From NCBI GenBank assembly GCA_016715905.1, contig JADJXI010000004.1:744001-808000 (forward strand): a stretch of DNA of 64,000 nucleotides, given 5' to 3'. This document shows positions 1-9,026 of the stretch, in pieces. Source of the stretch: Sphingobacteriaceae bacterium. GTDB taxonomy: Bacteria > Bacteroidota > Bacteroidia > B-17B0 > Aurantibacillaceae. The notes beneath the pieces are model-generated. The model did no database searches, had not been told where the DNA came from, and was given only the letters and a program-made list of their open reading frames with translations. Position numbers and translations under genes: made by a program. How positions within the stretch are numbered: the stretch's first letter is position 1; every line of letters starts with the position of its first letter.

Positions 1-1136
1 CGGTAGTTTCTCCCGGTCAATTACTGGTAAAAATTACACACGATGAACTTGCCAATTTAATGGGAGGCACCAAGGAAGATATTTATCTGGCCGGAAATCC
101 AACCATCATTTTAATGAGCGGCTTGCAAGGTTCAGGTAAAACAACCTTTACAGGAAAGTTGGCCAATTTCTTAAAAAATAAAAAAGGAAAAAGTCCATTA
201 ATGGTGGCCTGCGATGTTTATCGTCCGGCCGCCATCGATCAGTTGCATGTGTTAGGTGAACAATTGAGTATTCCGGTATATAGCAATAAAGAAGAAAGTA
301 ATCCGGTTAAAATTGCACAAGCTGCCATTAAACATGCAAAAGATAATGGAAACAATGTGGTTTTGATTGATACAGCGGGACGATTAGCCGTTGATGAAGA
401 AATGATGAATGAAATTTCTGAAATCAAAAATGCAATTAAACCCAATGAGATTTTATTTGTAGTGGATAGTATGACCGGACAAGATGCTGTGAATACTGCC
501 AAAGCATTTAACGATAGATTAAATTTTGATGGTGTAATTCTAACCAAATTAGATGGTGACACCAGAGGTGGAGCTGCGCTTTCCATTAAAAGTGTAGTAA
601 ATAAACCCATTAAGTTTATAGGTACCGGCGAAAAAATGGAAGCTCTGGATATATTTTATCCCGAACGTATGGCCGATCGTATTTTGGGTATGGGTGATGT
701 GGTGACCTTAGTTGAAAAAGCTCAAGAACAATTTAATGAAGAAGAAGCCCGAAAATTAAGCAAGAAAATAGCCAGCAATAAATTTGATTTCAATGATTTT
801 TTAAGTCAATTACAGCAAATTAAAAAAATGGGTAATATGAAAGATTTAGTGGGCATGATACCCGGCGTTGGTAAAGCGCTAAAGGATGTGGATATCAATG
901 AAGATGCTTTTAAAGGAATTGAAGCTATTATCTCAAGTATGACCCCCGAAGAACGCAGCAAACCCGAATTAATCAACGGATCGCGCAGACAAAGAATTGC
1001 CAAAGGAAGCGGACAGGGAATTCAGGAATTAAATAAATTATTAAAACAATTTGAAGATACCCGCAAAATGATGCGCATGATGAATGATAAAAACGCTATG
1101 GCTAAAATGATGCGGAATATGCCGAGACCGAAATAA
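1..1136 (+). CDS. ffh: Signal recognition particle protein Ffh (5' end outside window)
   Basis: GTPase of the signal recognition particle, which binds signal sequences of nascent membrane and secreted proteins together with 4.5S RNA and hands them to FtsY. The frame is open from base 3 without a start, so the beginning lies upstream; roughly the first 70 residues (N domain) are missing compared with a typical protein of about 440-450 residues. Visible motifs in order are the P-loop GLQGSGKTT, DVYRPAAIDQL, DTAGRL, TKLDGD and GTGEKM of the NG domain, followed by the Met-rich M domain with SRRQRIAKGSG and a C-terminal run of Met/Arg. The first internal Met at base 60 is not the true start. The stop TAA overlaps the ATG of the next gene by one base. 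Confidence 0.97.
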   Translation, partial: VVSPGQLLVKITHDELANLMGGTKEDIYLAGNPTIILMSGLQGSGKTTFTGKLANFLKNKKGKSPLMVACDVYRPAAIDQLHVLGEQLSIPVYSNKEESNPVKIAQAAIKHAKDNGNNVVLIDTAGRLAVDEEMMNEISEIKNAIKPNEILFVVDSMTGQDAVNTAKAFNDRLNFDGVILTKLDGDTRGGAALSIKSVVNKPIKFIGTGEKMEALDIFYPERMADRILGMGDVVTLVEKAQEQFNEEEARKLSKKIASNKFDFNDFLSQLQQIKKMGNMKDLVGMIPGVGKALKDVDINEDAFKGIEAIISSMTPEERSKPELINGSRRQRIAKGSGQGIQELNKLLKQFEDTRKMMRMMNDKNAMAKMMRNMPRPK

Positions 1137-1561
1137 TGAAATTGAAGAACTATAAAATACTTATCCCCATTTTTCTACTTTTTACATTTGTTAATGATGC
1201 TTGTAAAAAAATCTCCAAACACCCTTTAAATCTTTATGGAATATGGGTTTCTAGTGAAGGTTATTGTGGCTATATGTATTTGGAAATAAATAGAAATAAT
1301 ATTGGAACTTACGGAACAGATGCATATTACATAGGTTGCAGTTATAAAAAATGGACTGGAAAAGTTCGTTATAATAGTGTTAATATGTTTATAGGTTCAA
1401 CTAAAATGACATTCATAAAAAAGCCCGAATTAAATTTTTCAAATGACTCAGCGGCCGGGCATGGTTGTCCCAAAAACCGAATTTTAGCAACAATGACCAT
1501 CCAATTATCCAAATTTCATAATGACGCGATTTATAATTTCAAAAAAATAAAAGATTATTGA
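1136..1561 (+). CDS. Small putative lipoprotein, unknown function
   Basis: Protein of 141 residues that I do not recognise. The N-terminus has two Lys, a hydrophobic stretch and then a cysteine at about residue 23 (context VNDAC), which resembles a signal peptide II lipobox, so an exported lipoprotein is likely. The remaining part is short beta-type sequence with several Cys, Gly and Tyr (YCGYMYLEI, GTYGTDAYYIGC), similar in character to small lipocalin-like or META-like Bacteroidota lipoproteins, but no family can be named. The start ATG shares its A with the last base of the ffh stop (TAATG), which allows translational coupling, although a functional link to SRP is not implied. A 105-bp gap follows before folD. 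Confidence 0.65.
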   Translation: MKLKNYKILIPIFLLFTFVNDACKKISKHPLNLYGIWVSSEGYCGYMYLEINRNNIGTYGTDAYYIGCSYKKWTGKVRYNSVNMFIGSTKMTFIKKPELNFSNDSAAGHGCPKNRILATMTIQLSKFHNDAIYNFKKIKDY

Positions 1562-1666
1562 TGAATACTAGTTTCTAACAGTAATTAATTTAGAAAAAAA
1601 ATATTTTGCTACTCAAATATGATTTAAAATTATGCCATTCCGAAAAAAATCATTTAATTAGAGCTT

Positions 1667-2563
1667 ATGAATACAACAACCATGAATTTAATAGACGGGA
1701 AATCGGTTTCCTTAAAATTACAGGATGAAATTGCGGCTGAAGTAAAAAAAATTGTTGAAGCAGGCGGAAAAAAACCGCATTTAGCAGCCGTTTTGGTAGG
1801 AAACGATGGAGGCAGCGAAACTTATGTAGGAGCCAAAATTAAAGCTTGCGAAAGAGTTGGATTTGAATCAACCTTAATCAGACGTCCGGAAAATATTACT
1901 GAAAAAGAACTATTACAAATTGTTTTCGAATTAAACTTAGACAAGTCTATAGATGGGTTTATTGTTCAATTGCCTTTACCCAAACACATCGATGAGCATA
2001 AAGTAACCATGGCCATTGCTGCCGAAAAGGATGTTGATGGATTTCATCCCGCTAATGTGGGGCGAATGGTATTAAATCTTCCGACTTATGTAAGCGCAAC
2101 ACCTTATGGTATTGTACGTTTATTGGGAGAATATAATATTGAAACCAGCGGTAAACATTGTGTGGTGATAGGAAGAAGTAATATAGTGGGTTCGCCTATG
2201 AGTATTTTAATGGCCAAAAATAATAAAGTTGGAAACTGTACTGTTACACTTACCCATAGTAAAACAAAAGACCTGGCCGCTATTACCCGTTCAGCCGATA
2301 TCATTATTGCTGCTTTAGGTAAACCCGAATTTTTAACCGCTGATATGGTAAAAGAAGGGGCTGTAGTGATTGATGTGGGTACCACTCGCGTGGAAGATAA
2401 AACCACTAAGAGCGGATTTAAATTAAAGGGAGATGTAAAGTTTGATGAAGTTGCGCCTAAGTGCAGTTATATTACACCGGTTCCAGGTGGAGTTGGTCCA
2501 ATGACTATTGCCAGTTTATTAAAAAACACATTACTAGCTGCAAAAAAGGAAGTTTATCAATAA
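1667..2563 (+). CDS. folD: Bifunctional methylenetetrahydrofolate dehydrogenase / methenyl-THF cyclohydrolase
   Basis: Cytoplasmic enzyme of one-carbon metabolism that interconverts 5,10-methylene-, 5,10-methenyl- and 10-formyl-tetrahydrofolate using NAD(P). The length of 298 residues is normal. The catalytic YxxxK is present as Tyr53/Lys57 ([10 protein letters not shown]), the substrate loop as [10 protein letters not shown] with DVDGFHP near residue 122, the dinucleotide loop as GRSNIVGSP at 169-177, and the C-terminal signature as [10 protein letters not shown]. The PCTPxG signature of other phyla reads SATPYGI here, as in other Bacteroidota FolD proteins. The start is ATG at 1667; the in-frame ATG at 1682, directly before NLIDGKSV, is an alternative. 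The gene is free-standing, with a GC-rich intergenic repeat after it. Confidence 0.97.
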   Translation: MNTTTMNLIDGKSVSLKLQDEIAAEVKKIVEAGGKKPHLAAVLVGNDGGSETYVGAKIKACERVGFESTLIRRPENITEKELLQIVFELNLDKSIDGFIVQLPLPKHIDEHKVTMAIAAEKDVDGFHPANVGRMVLNLPTYVSATPYGIVRLLGEYNIETSGKHCVVIGRSNIVGSPMSILMAKNNKVGNCTVTLTHSKTKDLAAITRSADIIIAALGKPEFLTADMVKEGAVVIDVGTTRVEDKTTKSGFKLKGDVKFDEVAPKCSYITPVPGGVGPMTIASLLKNTLLAAKKEVYQ

Positions 2564-2627
2564 GAATATTGCATTATTCTATTAATTTATTATTTGATGA
2601 CCTTAAATAAAACCGGCGATTGGAGTT

Positions 2628-2720
2628 TTGCGCCAGCGATTGAGCGGCATGTTTAAGCTCCTTCGCATGAAAGATTAGCCCGGCGAAGAGCGAGTAGCGA
2701 AAGCGCGTTAAGGCGCCCAT
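2628..2720. repeat. GC-rich intergenic repeat element, copy 1
   Basis: This GC-rich patch in an AT-rich gap between the convergent ends of folD and the DUF3999 gene has no reading frame of interest. It starts with GCGCCAGCGAT and ends with GAGCGAGTAGCGAAAGC then GGCGCCC. The same order of blocks, diverged, recurs at 55651-55768, which suggests a dispersed family of the kind known from Bacteroidota intergenic regions. The family assignment is my inference from two copies. Confidence 0.5.
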
Positions 2721-2754
2721 ATTAAAAAATCTATACTTTTAAGAAGGATATTTT

Positions 2755-3984
2755 TTACTTTTTTAAATCTTTTAATACTTTCAGTGAGAAAATTAAAAGC
2801 AAAAAAGAGGCTAAAGAAATACAGGCCCACATAAACCAGGGCTCTTGCCATAAATTAGTTTCAACCGGAGTTACTTCAGAAACTATTGCCGGAATAAGTG
2901 CAAGTTCAGATCCATTGCCAATAATTAATTGTTTGGAAATTTTATCTTTAAAATAAGCGATATCATACACCGGTAATGCTAATTTTTTATCCCCGGCTTT
3001 TAAAATATATTTTTCGTTTTCCTTAAAATCAGCAACCAAATAAGATTGCAGCTGACTAAATTCTATTTTCTCAATTTCTAAAGCAGGATTATCGTTATTC
3101 TTAATCTCTATTTCAAATTCACCTTCTCTGAAATTACTAATCTCAAAACTATTGGAATGGTCAGAATTTAATTCAAAACTCATAATCAAGTCGCGGTATT
3201 GCTCAACTTTTTTCTTATTAGTTTGTGTGCGATTAACGTAAACATTCACTTCTCGCTTAAAAAAATTAGGTGCTTTTATATTGAATCTAATTTTATTGAT
3301 AATTGCGGCATTTTTAAATTTCACTTTTATTAAAGTCGTTTTATTCTCCTTTACTTCGGTGCTTATTAAGGAATCTGCTTTTATTTCGTTTAATTTTCCG
3401 GCACTTATACAACCCTCAAAATAACCCGCTTTCAAAATATTTAAGGGTTTAGTGGAAAGATCTTTAATTTCAAACTTAATGTATTTGTAATTTACCGGAG
3501 GGAAATGAATGCTTCTATAGGCATTCGTATTATCTAAATCATACAAGTGATGTAAAAATATATGATCGCTAATCGAAAACCATTCCTTATTGTCATTGCT
3601 CCCGGTAATATCACACACTTTCCAGGCATCAGAATTTACGATGTTTAAAATTACATGTCCGATTTGTTCTGCATTTGGATTATGAATTGTAAAACGCGTG
3701 TAACGCCCCTGCCCTACTTCTTTATTTAAAATTTCATACTCTTTAAATGAAGTTGAATTATATTTAAAGGTTTCGTTCACCAAAAAATAAGGCGTTTCCC
3801 TTCCGGCAGAATCAAACAATCTTACATCACTAAAATCACTTTTAGCATAATTTTTTAATTCGGAAGAGATGGCTAAGGCTTGCAAAGCATTTTGCTTAGG
3901 CGTAAAAGCCAAACTATGGGTGAATACCTGGGAAATTCCAAGTAAACCGAATAAGATAAAACTAAGCGTTAGTATTTTCCTCAT
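2755..3984 (-). CDS. DUF3999 family exported membrane protein
   Basis: The N-terminus is a signal peptide (MRKILTLSFILFGLLGIS) and the body has the DUF3999 pattern, in which a beta-rich region reports on substituent state (SDVRLFDSAGRETPYFL near residue 50). A single C-terminal transmembrane helix (SLASFLLLIFSLKVL) is followed by a short Lys-rich tail, so most of the protein is probably periplasmic. I place the start at the ATG at 3984 because the ten additional upstream residues (from 4014) would precede a complete signal peptide. The first 23 bases overlap the end of the DUF2339 gene. DUF2339 and DUF3999 genes are commonly adjacent, and the products presumably act together at the envelope; the biochemical role is unknown. 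Confidence 0.8.
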   Translation of the reverse strand: MRKILTLSFILFGLLGISQVFTHSLAFTPKQNALQALAISSELKNYAKSDFSDVRLFDSAGRETPYFLVNETFKYNSTSFKEYEILNKEVGQGRYTRFTIHNPNAEQIGHVILNIVNSDAWKVCDITGSNDNKEWFSISDHIFLHHLYDLDNTNAYRSIHFPPVNYKYIKFEIKDLSTKPLNILKAGYFEGCISAGKLNEIKADSLISTEVKENKTTLIKVKFKNAAIINKIRFNIKAPNFFKREVNVYVNRTQTNKKKVEQYRDLIMSFELNSDHSNSFEISNFREGEFEIEIKNNDNPALEIEKIEFSQLQSYLVADFKENEKYILKAGDKKLALPVYDIAYFKDKISKQLIIGNGSELALIPAIVSEVTPVETNLWQEPWFMWACISLASFLLLIFSLKVLKDLKK

Positions 3985-6433
3985 TATTGCTATTGTTTTT
4001 GGTTTGTGCATCATCCATTAAAATGGCTTTTATTTTTTGATACATAAACGACATAATTAATAATAAAACACCCAATAAAATAAAGGCTATAATTTTACCG
4101 GCTTCGCTTACATCTTTTATATCGTAAGTGAATAATTTAATTAAGGTAATGGCCAGTAATACTAAAGCCATAATACGAAGCGGACGAATTTGTCTTTTTA
4201 TTCCAATACTTAATAAGGTAAAAGAAATAACTCCCCAAAACACAGGCAAGGCTGTTTTGCTGATCTCTTCCTTCATATAATCTATAACGGTATGCACCAA
4301 AAAATAATCATCTCGGTAAAATGCATTCATTTTCATCACCAACACATTTAAAATAACTTCATTTGACAAAATAAAAATTCCAAAGAATCCGAAAATCCAG
4401 TACAAAGCATTCTTTCCGTTTACAATAAAGTTATTTTGTTTTATTCCCTGTTTAATACATAATATAAAATGAGCAGTTAACACTAAAAGTGAACCAAAAT
4501 GAAACAAAAAAGTATGGTAATACTTTTGTTCAGTATAACAATTATCCGTTATTTCATCGTAAGGCAATAAACTGTAAATAATAGTATAAATTAAAATATT
4601 TAAACACAATTGAATAAAAGAAAGTGTGAATTTAGATTTACTGTATGTTTTTAATAATAATATTCCGAGGATTCCCGTAAAAGCAAAATGATAAAAGAAG
4701 CAAATACCGGCAACTGAATTTGCTTTGTCGATATAGTTATCGCTTTGATTTCCGATTTCCAGCATACCGGTAAAGTAGGCAACTACGGAAGCTGTTATTA
4801 ATAATATATTTCCAAAAATCTTTGGATTTAAATCATACCACTTTGGTTTTTCTTCCTTAGTTTGTTTATACAGTAGCATACCGGCTATAAAAAAGGCAGC
4901 AGCGGTAAATACACCGGTAATAAATGCTTTATTGATGAGTACAGGCATATGCTGATCTGCACCACTTCCGTAAAAGTTGATTAAATCCATGACAAAACTC
5001 ACCACGGCACAGGAACTAATGAGTAATGAAGCTAATTTAAATGCCTTTAATTGTGTTTTACCCGCTAACCAAACTAAAAGTAAAGCTTCAGCTGCCCAGA
5101 ACATGGTGATGTAATTCCCTTTCAATTGCACCGGTGCGGCAAGGGTGGCAAAGGTTAAAGTCATGCCCAATAAAAGGTAAACCAAATTCTTATCCGACTT
5201 AAATTTCTTATGCAATAAATAAGCGAGTATGAAATTAAACACGCCCACCACAATGGTGTAAATTCCTTTCAGGTGCCAAGCATATTCTTTTAATGCTAGC
5301 ATGGAGGCGATATAAAAAACAAAGTTATTGCTCACCAATATAATTAGTTCAACATAAGTAAATGCTCTTTTTTCTTTGATGTTATTTACAATATTCATTA
5401 AAACAAATACCAGGTAAAATATATTGCCAAATAAAAAGGCACCGGCATAAGGCGCATTTACAACACCTACTACTTTTGTTCCCAACCAGGCGCAATATAA
5501 AATTACCGTGAATGCATAAGATAGAATATTGATGATGTTCCATTTTTTAATATAGGCCAACACCAACATGCCAATGTCCAAAATCAAAATATAAGTAAAC
5601 AAAACTTTGTAATTGCCTTCGCCTGTACTTAACATTAAGGGCACGCCAAAACCTCCCACAAGGGCAAGCGCTGCCAGTTCTTTTCGATCATAGGCCACTG
5701 AAATTAAAACACTGAAGCCGGTTATAATGACCATAATCAAAAAGGCAACTGTTTGTGAAAAAATATGATATTCGTGGAAAGCTATGGCAATGGTAAAGTA
5801 AAAAACAGCAACAGCGCCGGCCACTAAAATGGAACTGAATGCCTTGAATTTGGTATGCAATTTATGCGCAAAAACCATAATGATGGCGCCGGTTAAAATA
5901 CCTATGCCTACCCTAGCCGTTTCATTTATCCAATCTTTATCAATAGCGTATTTCACAAAGAAAGCTATGCCCAATACTAAAATGGTAATGGCTATTTTGC
6001 TGAGTAAATTCTCGCCAATAAATTTTTCGAGATCAGGATTGTTTTTCCGAAAGGTTTCAATAAATCCGGGAGACGCAACTTTAATCGGAGCTTTGGTTAT
6101 TACCTTTTGTTCTGGAACTTTTTGTTGCGGTATTTCAGCTTCCTTTTTGGTTACTTTAATTTCCTCTTTAGGGATTGGAATTTCCGTTTTCTGAACTTCT
6201 TTAACCGGCTCAACTTTAATTTCCTGCTGCAGCGTTTTCTCTTCCTCTTTTTTTACTTCCGAAACTATTTGCTGGCTTGTAACCTGAGTTTTTTCATTTA
6301 AAAATTTGAGTTGAATAATAATCTGTTTTTGCAGATTATCTATCTTATTCTGAAGCTCTTTAATTTTGCTTTTTTGTATGGAATGAAATACAATAATTAA
6401 AACTAAAACAACCAATAATAAAAAAATTTCCAT
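3962..6433 (-). CDS. DUF2339 polytopic membrane protein
   Basis: Protein of 823 residues. It begins with one transmembrane helix (about residues 2-18), a coiled-coil segment (about 20-60, LQNKIDNLQKQI) and a Lys/Glu/Pro-rich linker to about residue 115. After that comes a long array of hydrophobic helices, by eye more than twenty, to the C-terminus. This architecture is that of DUF2339 proteins. The tail after the last helix is short and Asn-rich. It is the first gene of a two-gene minus-strand unit, overlapping the DUF3999 gene. The upstream side faces the divergent permease gene across 148 bp; a weak -7-like box (CGAATATA on the plus strand, one mismatch to CAAANNTA) lies at 6450-6457. Function is not known; an envelope or polymer-related role is only a guess. 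Confidence 0.85.
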   Translation of the reverse strand: MEIFLLLVVLVLIIVFHSIQKSKIKELQNKIDNLQKQIIIQLKFLNEKTQVTSQQIVSEVKKEEEKTLQQEIKVEPVKEVQKTEIPIPKEEIKVTKKEAEIPQQKVPEQKVITKAPIKVASPGFIETFRKNNPDLEKFIGENLLSKIAITILVLGIAFFVKYAIDKDWINETARVGIGILTGAIIMVFAHKLHTKFKAFSSILVAGAVAVFYFTIAIAFHEYHIFSQTVAFLIMVIITGFSVLISVAYDRKELAALALVGGFGVPLMLSTGEGNYKVLFTYILILDIGMLVLAYIKKWNIINILSYAFTVILYCAWLGTKVVGVVNAPYAGAFLFGNIFYLVFVLMNIVNNIKEKRAFTYVELIILVSNNFVFYIASMLALKEYAWHLKGIYTIVVGVFNFILAYLLHKKFKSDKNLVYLLLGMTLTFATLAAPVQLKGNYITMFWAAEALLLVWLAGKTQLKAFKLASLLISSCAVVSFVMDLINFYGSGADQHMPVLINKAFITGVFTAAAFFIAGMLLYKQTKEEKPKWYDLNPKIFGNILLITASVVAYFTGMLEIGNQSDNYIDKANSVAGICFFYHFAFTGILGILLLKTYSKSKFTLSFIQLCLNILIYTIIYSLLPYDEITDNCYTEQKYYHTFLFHFGSLLVLTAHFILCIKQGIKQNNFIVNGKNALYWIFGFFGIFILSNEVILNVLVMKMNAFYRDDYFLVHTVIDYMKEEISKTALPVFWGVISFTLLSIGIKRQIRPLRIMALVLLAITLIKLFTYDIKDVSEAGKIIAFILLGVLLLIMSFMYQKIKAILMDDAQTKNNSNNEENTNA

Positions 6434-6581
6434 AACCGTATAATACTAGCGAATATAATAAAATATAGGGCACTAACAAGTAGGAGTTATATCCCAAAAA
6501 TTCATAATTTAATGTGTACTGCATTTGTAAAATATTATTATTAAGCATTCTTACAAAGCAAGGAATGATTACCTTTATTTA

Positions 6582-7820
6582 TTGATTTTTTTAAAAGATA
6601 ATATAGGTATAGCTTGGGAATCGATTAAAGCGAACAGACTACGTGCTATCATTACCATGCTCATTATTGCCATTGGTATTACTGCATTGGTTGGTATACT
6701 TTCAGCAATTGATGCGATTAAAAACGGTATAAATAACAATTTCACCAGTATGGGCGCCAATACCTTTACTATTCGTAATGCCGATGGTAGTATTCGTATT
6801 GGAAGAAAAGGTAAAAAAGCCCGAGTTTTTAAACCGATAACCTATAAAGAAGCCGCAAAATTTAAACAGGATTTCACGTATGATGTAACCACTTCCATAT
6901 CTACCATGGCAAGTGGCAATGCACGGGTTAAATATTCTAACAAAAAAACAAATCCAAACATTCAAATTTACGGGAGTGATGAAAATTATTTGACTACAGC
7001 AGGTTTTGATTTAGAAAAAGGCCGGAATTTTACACCTTCTGAAGTACAAGGCGGTGCACATATAGTATTATTAGGTCACGAGGTGAGGTATAATTTATTT
7101 GGAGATAAAGAAGACCCTATTGATAAAACCATTAAAATTGGTGCGGTACGATATAAGGTAGTAGGCACTTTAAAGGAAAAAGGTACGGGTGCCGGTTTTG
7201 GTGGTGATAAGCTTTGCATTATTCCGGTTACTAATGCGCGACAATATTTTGGAGGTCCGGATATGGATTTTACCATAAACGTTTTATGCAAAAATAGTTT
7301 TTTACTTAATTTAATTATTTACGAGTCTAAAGGAATGTTTCGTAAAATCAGAAAAGTAGGTATTACAGAAGAGGAAGATTTTGATGTGGTAAAGTCAGAC
7401 AATTTAGCTTCCCTATTAATCGGAAATTTGCAAAAGGTAACGGCGGGCGCAACCATAATAGGATTAATCACTTTATTAGGGGCAGCCATTGGTTTAATGA
7501 ATATAATGTTGGTAAGTGTAACGGAAAGAACCCGGGAAATTGGAATTAGAAAAGCCATGGGGGCTACGCAAAATATAATTAAATCACAGTTTTTAATTGA
7601 AAGCGTGGTAATTTGTGTATTTGGGGGATTAATCGGCATATTATTCGGAATTATCATTGGTAATTTAATCAGCATGGCCCTGGAAACCGGATTTTTCATT
7701 CCCTGGTTTTGGATTATCAGCGGCGTTATTATTTGTATTGTAGTTGGATTACTCAGCGGATACATTCCCGCTAAAAGAGCCTCCAAGCTTGATCCTATTG
7801 AGAGTTTACGATTTGAGTAG
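6582..7820 (+). CDS. ABC transporter permease, MacB/FtsX type
   Basis: Inner-membrane permease subunit of the MacB/LolC class, 412 residues. The layout is one N-terminal transmembrane helix (about 20-45), a large periplasmic MacB-type core domain (about 50-270), then three helices of the FtsX domain (about 285-308, 335-358 and 370-395). The conserved SVTERTREIGIRKAMGA loop sits between the second and third helices. No ATG is available: the frame is open only from about 6531 and the best start is TTG at 6582, giving MIFLKDNIGIAWESI. No ATP-binding subunit lies next to it, so it must borrow one encoded elsewhere. The substrate cannot be told; lipoprotein release, peptide or drug export are the family options. 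Confidence 0.88.
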   Translation: MIFLKDNIGIAWESIKANRLRAIITMLIIAIGITALVGILSAIDAIKNGINNNFTSMGANTFTIRNADGSIRIGRKGKKARVFKPITYKEAAKFKQDFTYDVTTSISTMASGNARVKYSNKKTNPNIQIYGSDENYLTTAGFDLEKGRNFTPSEVQGGAHIVLLGHEVRYNLFGDKEDPIDKTIKIGAVRYKVVGTLKEKGTGAGFGGDKLCIIPVTNARQYFGGPDMDFTINVLCKNSFLLNLIIYESKGMFRKIRKVGITEEEDFDVVKSDNLASLLIGNLQKVTAGATIIGLITLLGAAIGLMNIMLVSVTERTREIGIRKAMGATQNIIKSQFLIESVVICVFGGLIGILFGIIIGNLISMALETGFFIPWFWIISGVIICIVVGLLSGYIPAKRASKLDPIESLRFE

Positions 7821-7875
7821 GTAAATCAACTCCGTTTAAATACTTTTTATAATATCAAACCTAATTTTAAGGAAT

Positions 7876-7920
7876 GCTACAATTTGTAGCAAGACATTGC
7901 TACGCGCCTAGCTACCTTTG
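7876..7920 (+). promoter_or_regulatory. -7 box with repeated GCTAC motifs before the radical SAM gene
   Basis: TACCTTTG at 7913-7920 matches the Bacteroidota -7 element TAnnTTTG; no well-spaced TTG -33 element is present. Just upstream is a perfect inverted repeat GCTACAA-T-TTGTAGC (7876-7890), and GCTAC recurs at 7899 and at 7911, the last overlapping the -7 box. This could be an operator. The ATG follows the box by only five bases, so the transcript may be leaderless. Confidence 0.5.
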
Positions 7921-7925
7921 TTGTG

Positions 7926-8996
7926 ATGATAGCAACGGCAAACACTTATTTTAAAGGAAGAGGCGCTCAATTGAATACCTTAAACCGATTTGAGAAATCT
8001 TCCTACGTGACCGATTATCAAGAAGTTTTGGATGAAGAATTACTCTTGGAACAAAAAACAGAAGTAATCTTTACGATTCCTAAAACAATAATAAATACGG
8101 TGCAAAGTCCGGATTTGGGCATGGAGTATTCCTTAAATCCCTATCAAGGCTGTGAACATGGTTGTATTTATTGTTATGCACGGAATACCCATGAATATTG
8201 GGGATATAGTGCGGGGGTAGATTTTGAGCAAAAAATAATTGTTAAACAAAATGTAATCGAAGTTTTAGAAAAACAATTGAGCAACAAAAACTGGAAAGTT
8301 AAACCTATTGTGATTTCCGGAAACACGGATTGTTATCAGCCACTAGAAAAGAAATTTGAGATTACCAGAAAAGTATTGCAAACCTGTTTAAAATTTAAAC
8401 ATCCGGTAAGTATCATCACTAAAAATGCTTTAATACTACGTGATTTAGATGTATTAGCTGAATTAGCCTCTTTAAACTTAGTTCATGTAATGATTTCCAT
8501 TACCGGAACGGACGAAAAAATGAGGAATAAATTAGAACCTCGTACAAGTACATATCAAAATAGATTGAAAATAATAGAAGGTTTAAGCAAGGCAGGGATT
8601 CCTTGCGGAGTGATGATTGCGCCGATTATTCCCGGCATTAATAACCATGAAATTCCTGCGATAATAGATCTCGCCGCAAAATCCGGCGCCACTTCTGCCG
8701 CTTATCAAATTGTTCGTTTAAATGGAGCTGTCGGTCCAATTTTCAAAGACTGGCTAACTAAAACATTTCCCGATCGGGCAGAAAAAGTTTGGAACCAAAT
8801 ATGTGATGCGCATGGAGGAAAAGTAAACGACAGTAGATTTGGTGTTAGGATGCGCGGCGAAGGTAAAATGGCTAAATCCATAAAACAGTTGTTTGATATT
8901 TCGTTAAATAGATTTATGAAGAATCGAAAAAAATTTGAATATAATTTAAATGATTTTAATTATAAAGCAGCCAATGAACAATTAAGTTTATTTTGA
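7926..8996 (+). CDS. PA0069-family radical SAM protein
   Basis: Cytoplasmic iron-sulfur enzyme of 356 residues. The radical SAM cluster motif CxxxCxxC is at Cys76, Cys80 and Cys83 (GCEHGCIYCYARN), preceded by NPYQ, which together are the signature of the PA0069/Rv2578c family related to spore photoproduct lyase. The following VISGNTDCYQPLE and RLNGAVGPIF blocks fit the same family. The reaction is not established for this family; a DNA-repair or nucleotide-related role is sometimes suggested. The start is taken as ATG at 7926 rather than the adjoining GTG at 7923, because a -7 box ends at 7920. The next gene on the same strand begins 30 bp downstream and may be cotranscribed. Confidence 0.92.
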   Translation: MIATANTYFKGRGAQLNTLNRFEKSSYVTDYQEVLDEELLLEQKTEVIFTIPKTIINTVQSPDLGMEYSLNPYQGCEHGCIYCYARNTHEYWGYSAGVDFEQKIIVKQNVIEVLEKQLSNKNWKVKPIVISGNTDCYQPLEKKFEITRKVLQTCLKFKHPVSIITKNALILRDLDVLAELASLNLVHVMISITGTDEKMRNKLEPRTSTYQNRLKIIEGLSKAGIPCGVMIAPIIPGINNHEIPAIIDLAAKSGATSAAYQIVRLNGAVGPIFKDWLTKTFPDRAEKVWNQICDAHGGKVNDSRFGVRMRGEGKMAKSIKQLFDISLNRFMKNRKKFEYNLNDFNYKAANEQLSLF

Positions 8997-9026
8997 TTGG
9001 CTATTAATAAATATTAATTTAAACAA

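Noticed and set aside
7319..7786. 155-codon minus-strand frame inside the permease gene
   Set aside because: Shadow of the FtsX domain coding region, which has clear membrane-domain motifs on the plus strand.
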